Shown: in pieces, positions 17,418-25,700 of the stretch
Position numbering within the stretch: the first letter of the stretch is position 1
How the letters are laid out: each line of letters begins with the position of its first letter
Source: Friedmanniella luteola
GTDB lineage: Bacteria; Actinomycetota; Actinomycetes; Propionibacteriales; Propionibacteriaceae
Assembly (NCBI RefSeq): GCF_900105065.1
Contig: NZ_LT629749.1
Location: 2,666,001 to 2,730,000, forward strand
Length of the DNA: 64,000 nucleotides
Direction of reading: 5' to 3'
The notes under the pieces: generated by a model
What the model saw: the letters and a program-made list of their open reading frames with translations, nothing else
What the model was told of the DNA's origin: nothing
Databases searched by the model: none
Made by a program: the position numbers and the translations under genes

Positions 17418-18449
17418 CTACCCCTTGACCTTTCTGATCCACTGGTCGACCGAGACGGCGACGATGATGAGGACACCGATCGTCAGGATGCGCAGCTGGT
17501 CGTCCACGTTCGCCAGCGCCAGGCCGGTGTTGAACGCGTAGACGATCAGGGCGCCGAGGATGGTGCCGAGGATGCCGCCGCGCCCGCCGAAGAGGCTGGT
17601 GCCGCCGATCACGACGGCGGTGATGGTCTCCAGGTTGGCCCCGACGATGGCGTTGGGGCTCGCGGTGCCGGCACGGCCGATCAGGACCCAGGCGGTGAAG
17701 CCGTAGATCAGCCCGGCCACGGTGTAGACGCTCAGCAGCACCCGGTCGACGCGGATGCCGACCAGCCGGGCCGCGTCGATGTCGTCGCCCACGGCGTAGA
17801 CGTGCCGGCCCCACGCGGTCTGGCTGAGCGCGAAGGCGACGACCGCGGCGAGCAGGATGACCACCAGCACCCCGAGGGTGAGGTTGAACGGCCCGATGGC
17901 GAACCGGGTCCCCATCACGTTGAGGATGGGCGGCATCTTCGCCTTGCCGACGCTCGCGCCGCCGGAGTAGAGCAGGCCGATCGCGGTGAAGATGCTCAGG
18001 GTGCCGAGGGTGACGATGAACGGCGGCAGGTTGAGCCGGGTGACCAGGAACCCGTTGAAGAACCCGCACGCGGTCCCGAACAGGATGCCGATCAGCAGCG
18101 CCAGGACGCCCGGGACGCCGTTGTTGGCGGACAGGTTCGCCATCAGCAGCATGGCCAGGATGGAGATGGCGCCCACCGCGAGGTCGATGCCCGCGGTGAG
18201 GATGACGAGGGTCTGGCCGATGGCCAGCGCGGCGATGACCGCCGTCTGCTGCAGCACGATGGAGATCGTGCCGGGCTGGGCGAACCGCGGGTTGATGATC
18301 GTGAAGACGATGCACGCGATGACCAGCACCATGAGCGGGCTCAGCGCGGGGCGGGCGTGCAGCTGGTGCTGGATGCGTTGCAGGGGCGACTGCCGCCGGA
18401 GGGCGAACTGCTCAGCCGCAGTCGCCGGCGCTTGGGTGTCTACGCTCAT
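17418..18449 (-). CDS. Sugar ABC transporter permease (FrcC/RbsC-like)
   Basis: 343 aa, inner-membrane channel subunit of the CUT2 importer. Seen: a cytoplasmic N-terminus of about 35 residues, then many hydrophobic helices and the family EAA-like region with AILTAGIDLAVGAISILAMLL, RHVYAVGDDIDAARLVGIRVDRV and VVIGGTSLFGGRGGILGTILGALI, all characteristic of the RbsC/FrcC branch. Start ATG 18449. Located between binding protein and ATPase in the same orientation. The gap after the binding-protein gene is about 80 bases; the gap before the ATPase gene is two bases. Confidence 0.93.
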   Translation of the reverse strand: MSVDTQAPATAAEQFALRRQSPLQRIQHQLHARPALSPLMVLVIACIVFTIINPRFAQPGTISIVLQQTAVIAALAIGQTLVILTAGIDLAVGAISILAMLLMANLSANNGVPGVLALLIGILFGTACGFFNGFLVTRLNLPPFIVTLGTLSIFTAIGLLYSGGASVGKAKMPPILNVMGTRFAIGPFNLTLGVLVVILLAAVVAFALSQTAWGRHVYAVGDDIDAARLVGIRVDRVLLSVYTVAGLIYGFTAWVLIGRAGTASPNAIVGANLETITAVVIGGTSLFGGRGGILGTILGALIVYAFNTGLALANVDDQLRILTIGVLIIVAVSVDQWIRKVKG

Positions 18450-18530
18450 GATGGCTTCCTTGCCGGGGTGAGAGTCGGGGACGGTGCCCGGCCGGCTCGC
18501 CGCAGCGGGACCGACCGGGCCGGGGACGGG

Positions 18531-19637
18531 CTACTTGCCCCAGCAGACCGCTTCGCCGGCGGCGACGTCAATGCTCTCGACGCCGTCCATGGGCTTGTCG
18601 GTGACCAGGGCCACGCCCGTGTCGAAGAAGCCGAGACCCGGCGTCACGGCCGGCTTCTCACCGGTCGCCTTGAACTTGGCGATCGCCTCGACGCCGAGCT
18701 GCGCCATCTTGACCGGGTACTGCTGGGAGGTCGCCGCGATCACGCCGCTCTTGACCGCCTCCAGGCCGGGGCTGCACCCGCCGTCGACCGACACGATCGT
18801 GACGTCCTCGAGCCCGGCGGCGTCGAGGGCCTCGGAGGCGCCAACGGCGGCCGGCTCGTTGATCGTGTAGACGACGTTGATGTCCTTGGACTGGTTCAGG
18901 CACGTCTCCATCGCCGTCCGCCCCTTGTCCTGGGCGCCGTTGGTGGGCTCGTTGCAGAAGATCTGGTACTCCCCGCCCTTGCCCCCGGTGTAGCTGCCGG
19001 TCTTGTCCTCGTCGCCGTTCTTCTCCTTGTCCTTGACGTCGATGCCCATGCCCGTCAGGAAGCCCTGGTCGCGGTTGTAGTCGACGCTCGCGATCTTGTC
19101 GTTGAAGAGGTCGAGCATGGCGATGTTGGCCTTCTTGCCGTCCAGCGAGGCCGCGGCCCACTGGCCGATCAGCTCACCGGCCTTGAAGTTGTCGGTGGCG
19201 AAGGTGATGTCGGCGACGTCCGGCGGGTTGGGCGGCGTGTCCAGTGCGATGACGTAGAGGCCCGCGTCGCGCGCCTGCTGGATGGCGGGGTTGACGCCGT
19301 CGGTCGCGGGGGTGATCAGGATGCCGTCGTCCCCGCGGGCCATGGCGGCCTCGATGGCCTGGATCTGGGTGGCCTCGTCACCGTCCTCCTTGCCGGCGGC
19401 GGTGGTGATGGTGACGTTGTTGGCCTTGCCCGCCTCCTCCGCGCCCTGCTGCATGGCGATGAAGAACGGGTTGGTGGCGGTCTTGGTGATCAGGGTGACG
19501 GCGAGCTCCTCGCCGCCGCCGCTGGCGGAGCCGCCGGGCTCAGCCGTGTCCCCACCGCAGGCGGTCAGGGTGAGGGTGACGGCGGCGGCGATGGCCAGAC
19601 CGGCCACCAGCCGCGGGTTTCGGGTCGAGTGCTTCAT
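18531..19637 (-). CDS. Sugar-binding lipoprotein of the CUT2 ABC transporter (FrcB-like)
   Basis: 368 aa. Extracellular substrate-capture subunit. Seen: lipoprotein signal peptide MKHSTRNPRL..., hydrophobic core, lipobox LTACGG; then a periplasmic-binding-protein-1 fold (ELAVTLITKTATNPFFIAMQQGAEEAG, DGILITPATDGVNP, YVIALDTPPNPP). The long insert around KDKEKNGDEDKTGSYTGGKGGEYQI is typical of the FrcB branch. First gene of the operon: GGAGAGG sits five bases before ATG 19637, and a -35/-10 promoter with a LacI-type operator lies 70-120 bases upstream. Fructose is the best guess from the FrcABC resemblance; ribose or other sugars cannot be excluded. Confidence 0.9.
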   Translation of the reverse strand: MKHSTRNPRLVAGLAIAAAVTLTLTACGGDTAEPGGSASGGGEELAVTLITKTATNPFFIAMQQGAEEAGKANNVTITTAAGKEDGDEATQIQAIEAAMARGDDGILITPATDGVNPAIQQARDAGLYVIALDTPPNPPDVADITFATDNFKAGELIGQWAAASLDGKKANIAMLDLFNDKIASVDYNRDQGFLTGMGIDVKDKEKNGDEDKTGSYTGGKGGEYQIFCNEPTNGAQDKGRTAMETCLNQSKDINVVYTINEPAAVGASEALDAAGLEDVTIVSVDGGCSPGLEAVKSGVIAATSQQYPVKMAQLGVEAIAKFKATGEKPAVTPGLGFFDTGVALVTDKPMDGVESIDVAAGEAVCWGK

Positions 19638-19705
19638 GCATGCCTCTCCATCGGGTCACACAGGGACACCTGGAGCCGGCGGCCTCAGGCTGCACCGTTC
19701 TCAAC

Positions 19706-19721
19706 ATGACAACGGTGTCAT
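19706..19721. promoter_or_regulatory. LacI-family operator
   Basis: ATGACAACGGTGTCAT: the two 8-base halves match in seven positions around a central CG, the classic LacI-family geometry. It overlaps the predicted transcription start of the sugar ABC operon, so bound repressor would block initiation. The divergent gene encodes a LacI-family regulator. Confidence 0.7.
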
Positions 19722-19727
19722 GGACTG

Positions 19728-19756
19728 TTTCTAGACGATTCCGGTCAAACCGTCAA
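19728..19756 (-). promoter_or_regulatory. Promoter of the sugar ABC operon
   Basis: On the minus strand TTGACG (19756-19751), 17-base spacer, TAGAAA (19733-19728). Close to the housekeeping sigma consensus; the start site would fall at about 19721, inside the operator palindrome. Confidence 0.65.
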
Positions 19757-19785
19757 GCCTTGTGGGCGGATCGTGTCCTGCTCGC

Positions 19786-19791
19786 TATAGT
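19786..19791 (+). promoter_or_regulatory. Predicted -10 box of the LacI-type regulator gene
   Basis: TATAGT, 25 bases before GTG 19816. Possible -35 TTGTGG at 19760 has a long (20-base) spacer, so the -35 is uncertain. Leader includes AAGGGAGA as Shine-Dalgarno. Confidence 0.45.
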
Positions 19792-19815
19792 CGCTGGACA
19801 CGAAGGGAGACACCG

Positions 19816-20853
19816 GTGTCAGTTCCGATCCGTGCCCACCGGACGCGAGCGACGATCCGCGATGTGGCGGCCCTCGCGGGCGTCGGCATCAAGACCGTCT
19901 CCCGGGTGATCAATGACGAGGCCAACGTATCGCCCGGGATGCGTCAACGGGTGCAGTCCGCGGTGGTGGCGCTGAACTTCCAGCCGCACCAGGGGGCGGG
20001 GGCGCTCCGCCGCGCCGACCACAAGACGCGGACGCTCGGCCTGCTCCTCGACGCCGTCGACAACCCCTTCTCCGCCACCATCAACCGGGCCGTCGAGGCC
20101 GTCGCCTCCCGGCACGGCACGGCGGTCTTCGCGGCCAGTTCCGACGACGACCCCGAGCGCGAGCGCTCGCTGGTCGACGTCTTCACCCGCCGTCGGGTCG
20201 ACGGGCTGCTGCTGACCATGATCGGGCAGGACCACGGCTACCTCCAGGCCGAGCGCGAGCAGGGCACGCCGCTCGTCTTCCTCGACCGGCCGCCGATCGG
20301 GCTGCTGGCCGACGCCGTCGTCACCGACAACCACGCGGCGGCGCGCACCGCGACGGAGCACCTGCTGGCCGCCGGGCACCGGCGGGTCGCCCACGTCGGC
20401 GACGAGCTGACCATCTCGACCGCGCGGGACCGGCGGCAGGGGTTCACCGCCGCCGTGGAGGCGGCCGGGCCCGACGTCGTCGCCCACCACGTCGACGACC
20501 TGCGCTCCGAGGCCGAGGCCGAGGCCGCCGTGCGGGCGCTGCTGGACCTGGCCGAGCCGCCGACCGCCCTCTTCACCGCCCAGAACCTGGTGACGATCGG
20601 CGCCCTGCGCGCCCTGCACGGCACCGGCCGCCAGCACGAGGTGGCGCTGGTCGGCTTCGACGACCTGCTGCTGGCCGACCTGCTGGAACCCGGCGTGACC
20701 GTGATGGCCCAGGACCCGGCGCGGATCGGCACCCTGGCCGCCGAGCGGCTGTTCGACCGGCTGGGCGGCAGCAGCGGACCGGAGGAGACGGTGGTCGTCC
20801 CCGCCGCCCTCGTCGTCCGCGGCTCGGGCGAGATCGCGCCGCCCGGGCGCTGA
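19816..20853 (+). CDS. LacI-family transcriptional regulator of the sugar ABC operon
   Basis: 345 aa. Seen: N-terminal helix-turn-helix TIRDVAALAGVGIKTVSRVIN and hinge region NEEAN-like VSPGMRQRVQSAVVALNFQPH, then a sugar-binding core (TLGLLLDAVDNPFSATINRAVE; PLVFLDRPP; VALVGFDDLLLADLLEPGVTVMAQDP). GTG 19816 is preceded by AAGGGAGA; a longer reading frame from 19762 has no family sequence. It diverges from the binding-protein gene and the shared gap holds a LacI-type palindrome, so it very probably represses the transporter and responds to the transported sugar. Confidence 0.92.
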   Translation: MSVPIRAHRTRATIRDVAALAGVGIKTVSRVINDEANVSPGMRQRVQSAVVALNFQPHQGAGALRRADHKTRTLGLLLDAVDNPFSATINRAVEAVASRHGTAVFAASSDDDPERERSLVDVFTRRRVDGLLLTMIGQDHGYLQAEREQGTPLVFLDRPPIGLLADAVVTDNHAAARTATEHLLAAGHRRVAHVGDELTISTARDRRQGFTAAVEAAGPDVVAHHVDDLRSEAEAEAAVRALLDLAEPPTALFTAQNLVTIGALRALHGTGRQHEVALVGFDDLLLADLLEPGVTVMAQDPARIGTLAAERLFDRLGGSSGPEETVVVPAALVVRGSGEIAPPGR

Positions 20854-20901
20854 GCGCCGGCTCCGGCCCGGGCAGGGGCCAGGGCTCCGGCCGACCGCGG
20901 C

Positions 20902-20907
20902 TAGCGT
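20902..20907 (+). promoter_or_regulatory. Predicted -10 box, leaderless larEBC operon
   Basis: TAGCGT, seven bases, GTG 20915. Supports the second of two close in-frame GTG codons (20906 and 20915) as the larE start. Confidence 0.5.
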
Positions 20908-20914
20908 GGGTCCC

Positions 20915-21817
20915 GTGACCGCCACCCGCACCGCCGCCCCCGGGCACCTCGCGGCCCCCGCTGCCGGGGACGCCGCCGTCCGCGCCGCCACCCCCGACGA
21001 GCTCGCCACCGTGCTCGAGGACCTGCGGGGTCGGCTGGCCGGCGTCCGGCGGCTGGGCGTCGCCTTCTCCGGCGGCGTCGACTCCTCCCTGCTCCTGGCC
21101 CTCGCCGTCCGCGTGCTGGGCGCCGACGGGGTCGTCGCGCTGCTCGGGGTCTCCCCCAGCCTCGCCGTCGACGAGCGGGTGGCCGCCCACGAGGTGGCCC
21201 GCGAGATCGGCGTCGGCGTCGTCGAGGTGACCACCCACGAGGGCGAGCGGCCGGAGTACCAGGCCAACGGCCCCGACCGCTGCTTCTTCTGCAAGGACGA
21301 GCTGTTCACCCGGATCGACGACGAGGTGGTGGCCGCGCACCGGCTCGACGCGGTGGCCTACGGCGAGAACGCCGACGACGCCCGTCGCCCCGACCGGCCC
21401 GGCTCGCAGGCCGCCACCACCCACGCCGTCCTCCGGCCCCTCGCCGACCTGGGGCTGACCAAGGCCGACGTCCGCCGGCTCGCCCGCGGCCTGGACCTGG
21501 CCGTCGCCGACAAGCCGGCGGCGCCGTGCCTGGCCTCCCGCATCCCGCACCACGAACCGGTCACCCCCGAGAAGCTGCGGCAGGTCGACCAGGCCGAGAG
21601 CGCGCTGCGGGGCCTGGGTCTGACCGACCTCCGGGTCCGCCACCACGGTGACGTCGCCCGCGTCGAGCTGCTGGCCGAGGACCTGCCCCGGGCCGTCGTC
21701 GAGCCGCTGCGGAGCGCCCTCCAGGCGGCCGTCCGGGCGGCCGGCTTCCGCTTCGTCGCCCTGGACCTCGGCGGGATCCAGTCCGGGGCCTTCACCCTGC
21801 CGCTGGTGACCCGCTGA
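20915..21817 (+). CDS. larE: LarE, sulfur transferase for the nickel-pincer nucleotide cofactor
   Basis: 300 aa. Converts the two pincer carboxylates to thiocarboxylates during synthesis of the NPN cofactor of lactate racemase and relatives. Seen: PP-loop AFSGGVDSSLLL, the LarE block PCLASRIPHHEPVTPEKL, and the C-terminal FRFVALDLGGIQSGAF. The sulfur donor site matters: Lactobacillus LarE sacrifices one Cys, while other LarE proteins have three Cys holding a [4Fe-4S] cluster. Here Cys codons lie at 21281 and 21290 (RCFFCKDELF) and at 21537 (PCLASR), the three-Cys pattern, suggesting a cluster-based catalytic enzyme. larB starts two bases after its stop. Confidence 0.92.
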   Translation: MTATRTAAPGHLAAPAAGDAAVRAATPDELATVLEDLRGRLAGVRRLGVAFSGGVDSSLLLALAVRVLGADGVVALLGVSPSLAVDERVAAHEVAREIGVGVVEVTTHEGERPEYQANGPDRCFFCKDELFTRIDDEVVAAHRLDAVAYGENADDARRPDRPGSQAATTHAVLRPLADLGLTKADVRRLARGLDLAVADKPAAPCLASRIPHHEPVTPEKLRQVDQAESALRGLGLTDLRVRHHGDVARVELLAEDLPRAVVEPLRSALQAAVRAAGFRFVALDLGGIQSGAFTLPLVTR

Positions 21818-21819
21818 CC

Positions 21820-22530
21820 ATGGCCGAGACCACCCCCACCCCGCCCGCCGCCCCCGCCGCCGGCGGCTCCCCGGCCGAGGTGCTGGCCGCGTTCGCCACC
21901 CTCGACACCGACCGGCAGGCCCGCCGCGGCTACCCGGAGGCCGTCTACTGCGCGGGCAAGACACCCGCCCAGGTCGGCCTGATCGCCGCCGACGCCCGCC
22001 GGCACGCGCAGGTGACGCTGTTCACCCGCGCCGGAGCCGAGCACGCCGCGGCGGTGCTGACCGCGCTGCCCGACGCCGTGCACGACCCCGACGCCGGGCT
22101 GCTGGCCTGGCCGCCCGAGCCGCCGCCGGCGTCCGGTGGGCTCGTCGTCGTCGTGGCCGCGGGCACCTCCGACCTGCCCGTCGCCCGGGAGGCCCTGCTG
22201 ACCGCCCGCTACCTGGGCCGGCGGACCGAGCTGGTCGTCGACGTCGGCATCGCCGGCCTGCACCGCGTGCTGGGCCACCTCGACCTGCTGCGGAGCGCGC
22301 GGGTGGTCGTCGTGGCCGCCGGCATGGACGGCGCGCTGCCCGGCCTGGTCGCCGGCCTGGTGAGCGCACCCGTCGTGGCGCTGCCCACCTCCGTCGGCTA
22401 CGGCGCCGCCTTCGAGGGCGTCGCGCCCCTGCTCACCATGCTCAACGCCTGCGCCCCGGGCGTGGCGGTGGTCAACATCGACAACGGCTACGGCGCCGGG
22501 CACCTGGCCGCCCAGATCGCCGCGTCGTGA
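21820..22530 (+). CDS. larB: LarB, nicotinate-adenine-dinucleotide carboxylase/hydrolase
   Basis: 236 aa. First step of nickel-pincer cofactor synthesis: carboxylates and hydrolyses nicotinic acid adenine dinucleotide. Seen: N-terminal DTDRQARRGYPEAVYCAGKT, then a PurE-like domain with VVAAGTSDLPVAREA, VVVAAGMDGALPGLVAGL and ALPTSVGYGAAFEG, the LarB consensus. Length is usual. ATG 21820 lies two bases after larE; its stop overlaps the larC start as GTGA (22527-22530), so the three lar genes form a coupled operon. Confidence 0.94.
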   Translation: MAETTPTPPAAPAAGGSPAEVLAAFATLDTDRQARRGYPEAVYCAGKTPAQVGLIAADARRHAQVTLFTRAGAEHAAAVLTALPDAVHDPDAGLLAWPPEPPPASGGLVVVVAAGTSDLPVAREALLTARYLGRRTELVVDVGIAGLHRVLGHLDLLRSARVVVVAAGMDGALPGLVAGLVSAPVVALPTSVGYGAAFEGVAPLLTMLNACAPGVAVVNIDNGYGAGHLAAQIAAS

Positions 22531-23765
22531 GCGGCCGGCACGCCTGGGTCGACGCCTCCGCCGGCGTCGCGGGCGACATGCTGCTGGGCGCCCTGGTCGA
22601 CGCGGGCGCGGACCTCGCGCAGGTCCAGCACGCCGTCGACGCCGTGGTGCCCGGCGCCGTCCGGCTGGTCGCCCGCGGGGTGCTGCGGGCCGGCCAGTCC
22701 GCCACCAAGGTGGACGTGGAGGTGCTCACCGACGACCTGCCGCACCGGCACTGGCGGGAGATCCGCACGATGGTCACCGACGCCGAGCTGGCGGAGCGCA
22801 CCCGGGCCCGGGTGCTGGCCACCTTCGGCCGGCTGGCCGAGGCCGAGGCGCGGGTGCACGGCACCAGCCCCGAGGACGTGCACTTCCACGAGGTCGGCGC
22901 GCTCGACTCGATCGCCGACGTGGTCGGCGTCTGCGCCGCCCTCGAGCTGCTCGACGTCGCCACGCTGAGCGCGGGCCCGGTGGCGGTCGGCTCGGGTCGG
23001 ATCCGGACGGCCCACGGCGACATCGGCGTCCCGGTGCCCGCGGTCGTCCAGCTCTCCACCGGCAAGCGGGTCGTGGCCGGGGGCCGCGGTGAGCTGGCCA
23101 CGCCGACGGGGATGGCGCTCGTGGTCGCGCTCAGCGAGCGGGACGAGGACCTGCCGGCCCTGGTCGTCGACGGCGCGGGCGCCGGCGCGGGCACCAAGGA
23201 CTTCCCCGACCGGCCGAACCTGACGCGGGTGCTGCTCGGCACGGTGGCCGCGACGGCGGCCTCCGCCGCCGACGGCGGTGGGGACCGCGTCACCGTGCTC
23301 GAGGCGAACGTCGACGACCTCGACCCGCGGCTGTGGCCGGGGGTGCTGGACCGGCTGCTGGCGGGCGGCGCCCTCGACGCCTGGCTGGTGCCGATCCTGA
23401 TGAAGAAGGGCCGGCCCGCGCACACGCTCACCGTGCTGGCCCACCCGCACCGGGTGGCCGCGCTGCGCGACCTCGTCTTCGCCGAGACCTCGACCCTCGG
23501 CGTCCGGGCCTCGGCCTGGACGCGGACCGCGCTGCCCCGCGGCTGGGTGGACGTCGCCGTCGGGGGCGCCGTGGTGCCGGTCAAGGTGGGCCACCGCGAC
23601 GGCCGGGTCGTCCGGGCCACCCCCGAGTTCGACGCGGTCGAGCAGCTGGCCGGCCGCACGGGACGTCCGGTCCCCGACGTGCTGGCCGACGCGGTCGCCG
23701 CCGCGACGACGGCCGGGCTCGTGCCCGGCGCGGTGCTGCCCGACGGGCTGCGTCCCACCGTCTGA
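22527..23765 (+). CDS. larC: LarC, nickel insertase of the nickel-pincer cofactor
   Basis: 412 aa. CTP-dependent cyclometallase that inserts Ni into the pincer nucleotide. Seen: HAWVDASAGVAGDMLLGALVDAGA at the N-terminus, EDVHFHEVGALDSIADVVG, GDIGVPVPAVVQL, ANVDDLDPRLWPGVLDRLLAGGALDAWLVPILMKKGRP. In Lactobacillus LarC is made from two frames by programmed frameshifting; here both halves are in one continuous frame with no slippery site needed. Coupled to larB by GTGA. No lactate racemase (larA-like) gene is in the window, so the enzyme receiving the cofactor must be encoded elsewhere. Confidence 0.94.
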   Translation: MSGRHAWVDASAGVAGDMLLGALVDAGADLAQVQHAVDAVVPGAVRLVARGVLRAGQSATKVDVEVLTDDLPHRHWREIRTMVTDAELAERTRARVLATFGRLAEAEARVHGTSPEDVHFHEVGALDSIADVVGVCAALELLDVATLSAGPVAVGSGRIRTAHGDIGVPVPAVVQLSTGKRVVAGGRGELATPTGMALVVALSERDEDLPALVVDGAGAGAGTKDFPDRPNLTRVLLGTVAATAASAADGGGDRVTVLEANVDDLDPRLWPGVLDRLLAGGALDAWLVPILMKKGRPAHTLTVLAHPHRVAALRDLVFAETSTLGVRASAWTRTALPRGWVDVAVGGAVVPVKVGHRDGRVVRATPEFDAVEQLAGRTGRPVPDVLADAVAAATTAGLVPGAVLPDGLRPTV

Positions 23766-23782
23766 TCCGGGCTCCAGATCAG
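23762..23782 (+). terminator. Small inverted repeat after larC
   Basis: CTGATC (23762-23767) and GATCAG (23777-23782) with a 9-base loop start inside the larC stop region. The six-pair stem is short, so termination is only possible. Confidence 0.3.
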
Positions 23783-23828
23783 GGGCCGACCCGGGCTCGG
23801 AGCACCCCCGCTGGACCGCCCGGTCGGT

Positions 23829-23834
23829 TACATT
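23829..23834 (+). promoter_or_regulatory. Candidate -10 box of the telA-pknG operon
   Basis: TACATT about 60 bases before the telA ATG, in a 128-base gap. No convincing -35. If real, it would start the long coupled transcript running to the PP2C gene. CTGGAGGA precedes the ATG as Shine-Dalgarno. Confidence 0.35.
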
Positions 23835-23893
23835 CAGAGCCGCCGACCGGCCCCTCGGCCCGGCCGTGCCCCCCGCTCCCCTGGAGGACCTCG

Positions 23894-25135
23894 ATGACCG
23901 AGCCCACGTCCGCTGCGCCCTCGCCGCTGGCTCCGCCCGACCCGAGCCCGCTGACGCTGACCGCGGCCGCTCCGCCGCGTCCCGTCGCCGCCACCGCCGC
24001 GCCGGCGATGGCCCCGCAGGTGGACCCGGCCACGGTGCCCGCGCTGGACCAGAAGGTCGACGGCTTCCTCGACGCCCTGGCCGCCGCACAGACCCGGTCG
24101 CCGCAGTTCACCGCCCAGGCCGAGAACGTCCGCGCGATGGGCGACGCCGACATCCGGCGGGCCGCCGAGACCTCGAACCGGCTGCTGCAGGCCCCCGTCC
24201 GCGCGCTGCAGGAGGGCGGGCTGGCCGAGGGCTCCACCGTCGGGCAGACCTTGCTGGACCTGCGCCGCACCGTCGAGGAGCTCGACCCCAGCCAGGCGAC
24301 CGGGACCCGCAAGCTGCTCGGCTTCCTGCCCTTCGGCGACAAGGTCGTCGACTACTTCCGCAAGTACCAGGCGGCCCAGAGCCACCTCGACGGCATCCTG
24401 CACAGCCTCCGCAACGGCCAGGACGAGCTGACCCGGGACAACGTCGCCCTGAACATGGAGAAGCAGAACCTGTGGGCCGCCATGGGTCGGTTGAACTCCT
24501 ACATCTACGTGGCGGAGCGGCTCGACGCCCGGCTCGTCGAGCAGATCGCGGCCCTGGAGCTCAGCGACCCGGAGCGCGCCAAGGCCCTCAGCCAGGACGT
24601 GCTGTTCTACGTCCGGCAGAAGCACCAGGACCTGCTGACTCAGCTGGCCGTGGCGATCCAGAGCTACCTGGCCATGGACGTCGTGATCAAGAACAACCTC
24701 GAGCTGATCAAGGGGGTCGACCGGGCCTCGACCACGACGGTCTCGGCCCTGCGCACCGCCGTCATCGTGGCGCAGGCGCTGAGCAGCCAGAAGCTGGTGC
24801 TCGACCAGATCGGTGCGCTGAACTCCACGACGTCGGACCTCATCCAGCGGACCTCGGAGATGATGCGCGACAACTCGGCGCAGATCCAGCAGCAGGCCGC
24901 CTCCGCGACCCTCGGGCTGCCCCAGCTGAAGGCCGCGTTCGCCAACATCTACGCGACCATGGACTCGATCGACACCTTCAAGAGGCAGGCGCTGGACACC
25001 ATGGCGACGACCATCGGGACGCTCGAGTCGGAGGTCGTGAAGTCGCGCGAGTACCTCGACCGGGTCTCGCGGCAGGACGCCCAGCTGGCCTCCGGCGCCC
25101 TCGACCTCGACACGGACCCCGGTGCCGGTCGTTGA
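23894..25135 (+). CDS. TelA-family (toxic anion resistance-type) protein
   Basis: 413 aa. Member of the TelA/KlaA family, named from plasmid tellurite resistance but of unproven biochemical role; in many genomes it sits with VWA and other stress-signalling genes. Seen: Ala/Pro-rich N-terminus of about 50 residues, then a long helical region with the family core LLGFLPFGDKVVDYFRKYQAAQSHLDGIL, LTRDNVALNMEKQNLWAAMGRLNSYIYVAE, MDVVIKNNLELIKGVDRASTTTVSALRTAV and a helical tail. No membrane segment. Start ATG 23894 with a good Shine-Dalgarno. First gene of a tightly packed series (23.9-34.0 kb) running through AAA+, GlnX, GlnH and PknG; resistance to tellurite should not be assumed. Confidence 0.88.
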   Translation: MTEPTSAAPSPLAPPDPSPLTLTAAAPPRPVAATAAPAMAPQVDPATVPALDQKVDGFLDALAAAQTRSPQFTAQAENVRAMGDADIRRAAETSNRLLQAPVRALQEGGLAEGSTVGQTLLDLRRTVEELDPSQATGTRKLLGFLPFGDKVVDYFRKYQAAQSHLDGILHSLRNGQDELTRDNVALNMEKQNLWAAMGRLNSYIYVAERLDARLVEQIAALELSDPERAKALSQDVLFYVRQKHQDLLTQLAVAIQSYLAMDVVIKNNLELIKGVDRASTTTVSALRTAVIVAQALSSQKLVLDQIGALNSTTSDLIQRTSEMMRDNSAQIQQQAASATLGLPQLKAAFANIYATMDSIDTFKRQALDTMATTIGTLESEVVKSREYLDRVSRQDAQLASGALDLDTDPGAGR

Positions 25136-25151
25136 CCAGGGGGCGGCCGTC

Positions 25152-25700
25152 ATGGGCCTGAGGGCGTGGTTCGCACGGTTGGGCGGCCGGCCCGAGCCGG
25201 TCGCCGAGCCGGCGCCGCGCCCACGGACCCCGACCGCGGAGGACATCGGTGCGGCCCTCGACGCGGTCGAGCACCTGGTCGCCGGCGGGGCCGTGCCCGC
25301 CCTGGTGCAGTCCCGGGTGCGGCGGGTGGTCGGCACGGTGCGCGACACCGTCCCCCGGCTGGCCAACCTCGGCCCGGGCAGCGCCCAGGCCTACACCGTC
25401 GTCGCCACGGCCACCGACTACCTCCCGCAGGCGTTGAGCAACTACACCCGGCTGCCGCGGTCCTGGGCCGACTCCCGGCCGGTCGAGGGCGGCAAGACGT
25501 CGCTGATGCTGCTGGTCGACCAGCTCGACCTGCTCGCGGCCACGATGGACCAGGTCCTCGACGCCGTGGTCCGGGTGGACGCCGACGCGCTGGTCGCGCA
25601 CGGGCGCTTCCTGCAGGAGAAGTTCGGCCGGCTCGGCGCACCCGCCCCGCTGGACCCACCGCCCGCGGCCACCCCGCGCAGCAGCCTGGACCTGCCGTGA
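25152..25700 (+). CDS. Helical protein of the TelA-PknG cluster, function unknown
   Basis: 182 aa, not recognised. No signal peptide or membrane helix. Seen: an N-terminal amphipathic stretch GLRAWFARLGGR, a Pro-rich linker, then a helical domain (EDIGAALDAVEHLVAGGAVPALVQSRVRRVV; DYLPQALSNYTRLPRSWADSRP; LLVDQLDLLAATMDQVLDAVVRVDADALVAHGRFLQEKFG). The last block resembles regulatory proteins found beside TelA and AAA+ genes, but I cannot name a domain. Start ATG 25152 is chosen for the GGGGG tract eight bases upstream. Its stop overlaps the AAA+ start (GTGA), so stoichiometric production with the AAA+ protein is likely. Confidence 0.75.
   Translation: MGLRAWFARLGGRPEPVAEPAPRPRTPTAEDIGAALDAVEHLVAGGAVPALVQSRVRRVVGTVRDTVPRLANLGPGSAQAYTVVATATDYLPQALSNYTRLPRSWADSRPVEGGKTSLMLLVDQLDLLAATMDQVLDAVVRVDADALVAHGRFLQEKFGRLGAPAPLDPPPAATPRSSLDLP

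Noticed and set aside
23894-25135. Tellurite resistance locus
   Set aside because: Only the family name suggests it; no terB/terC/terD genes, and the gene belongs to the PknG-linked operon.
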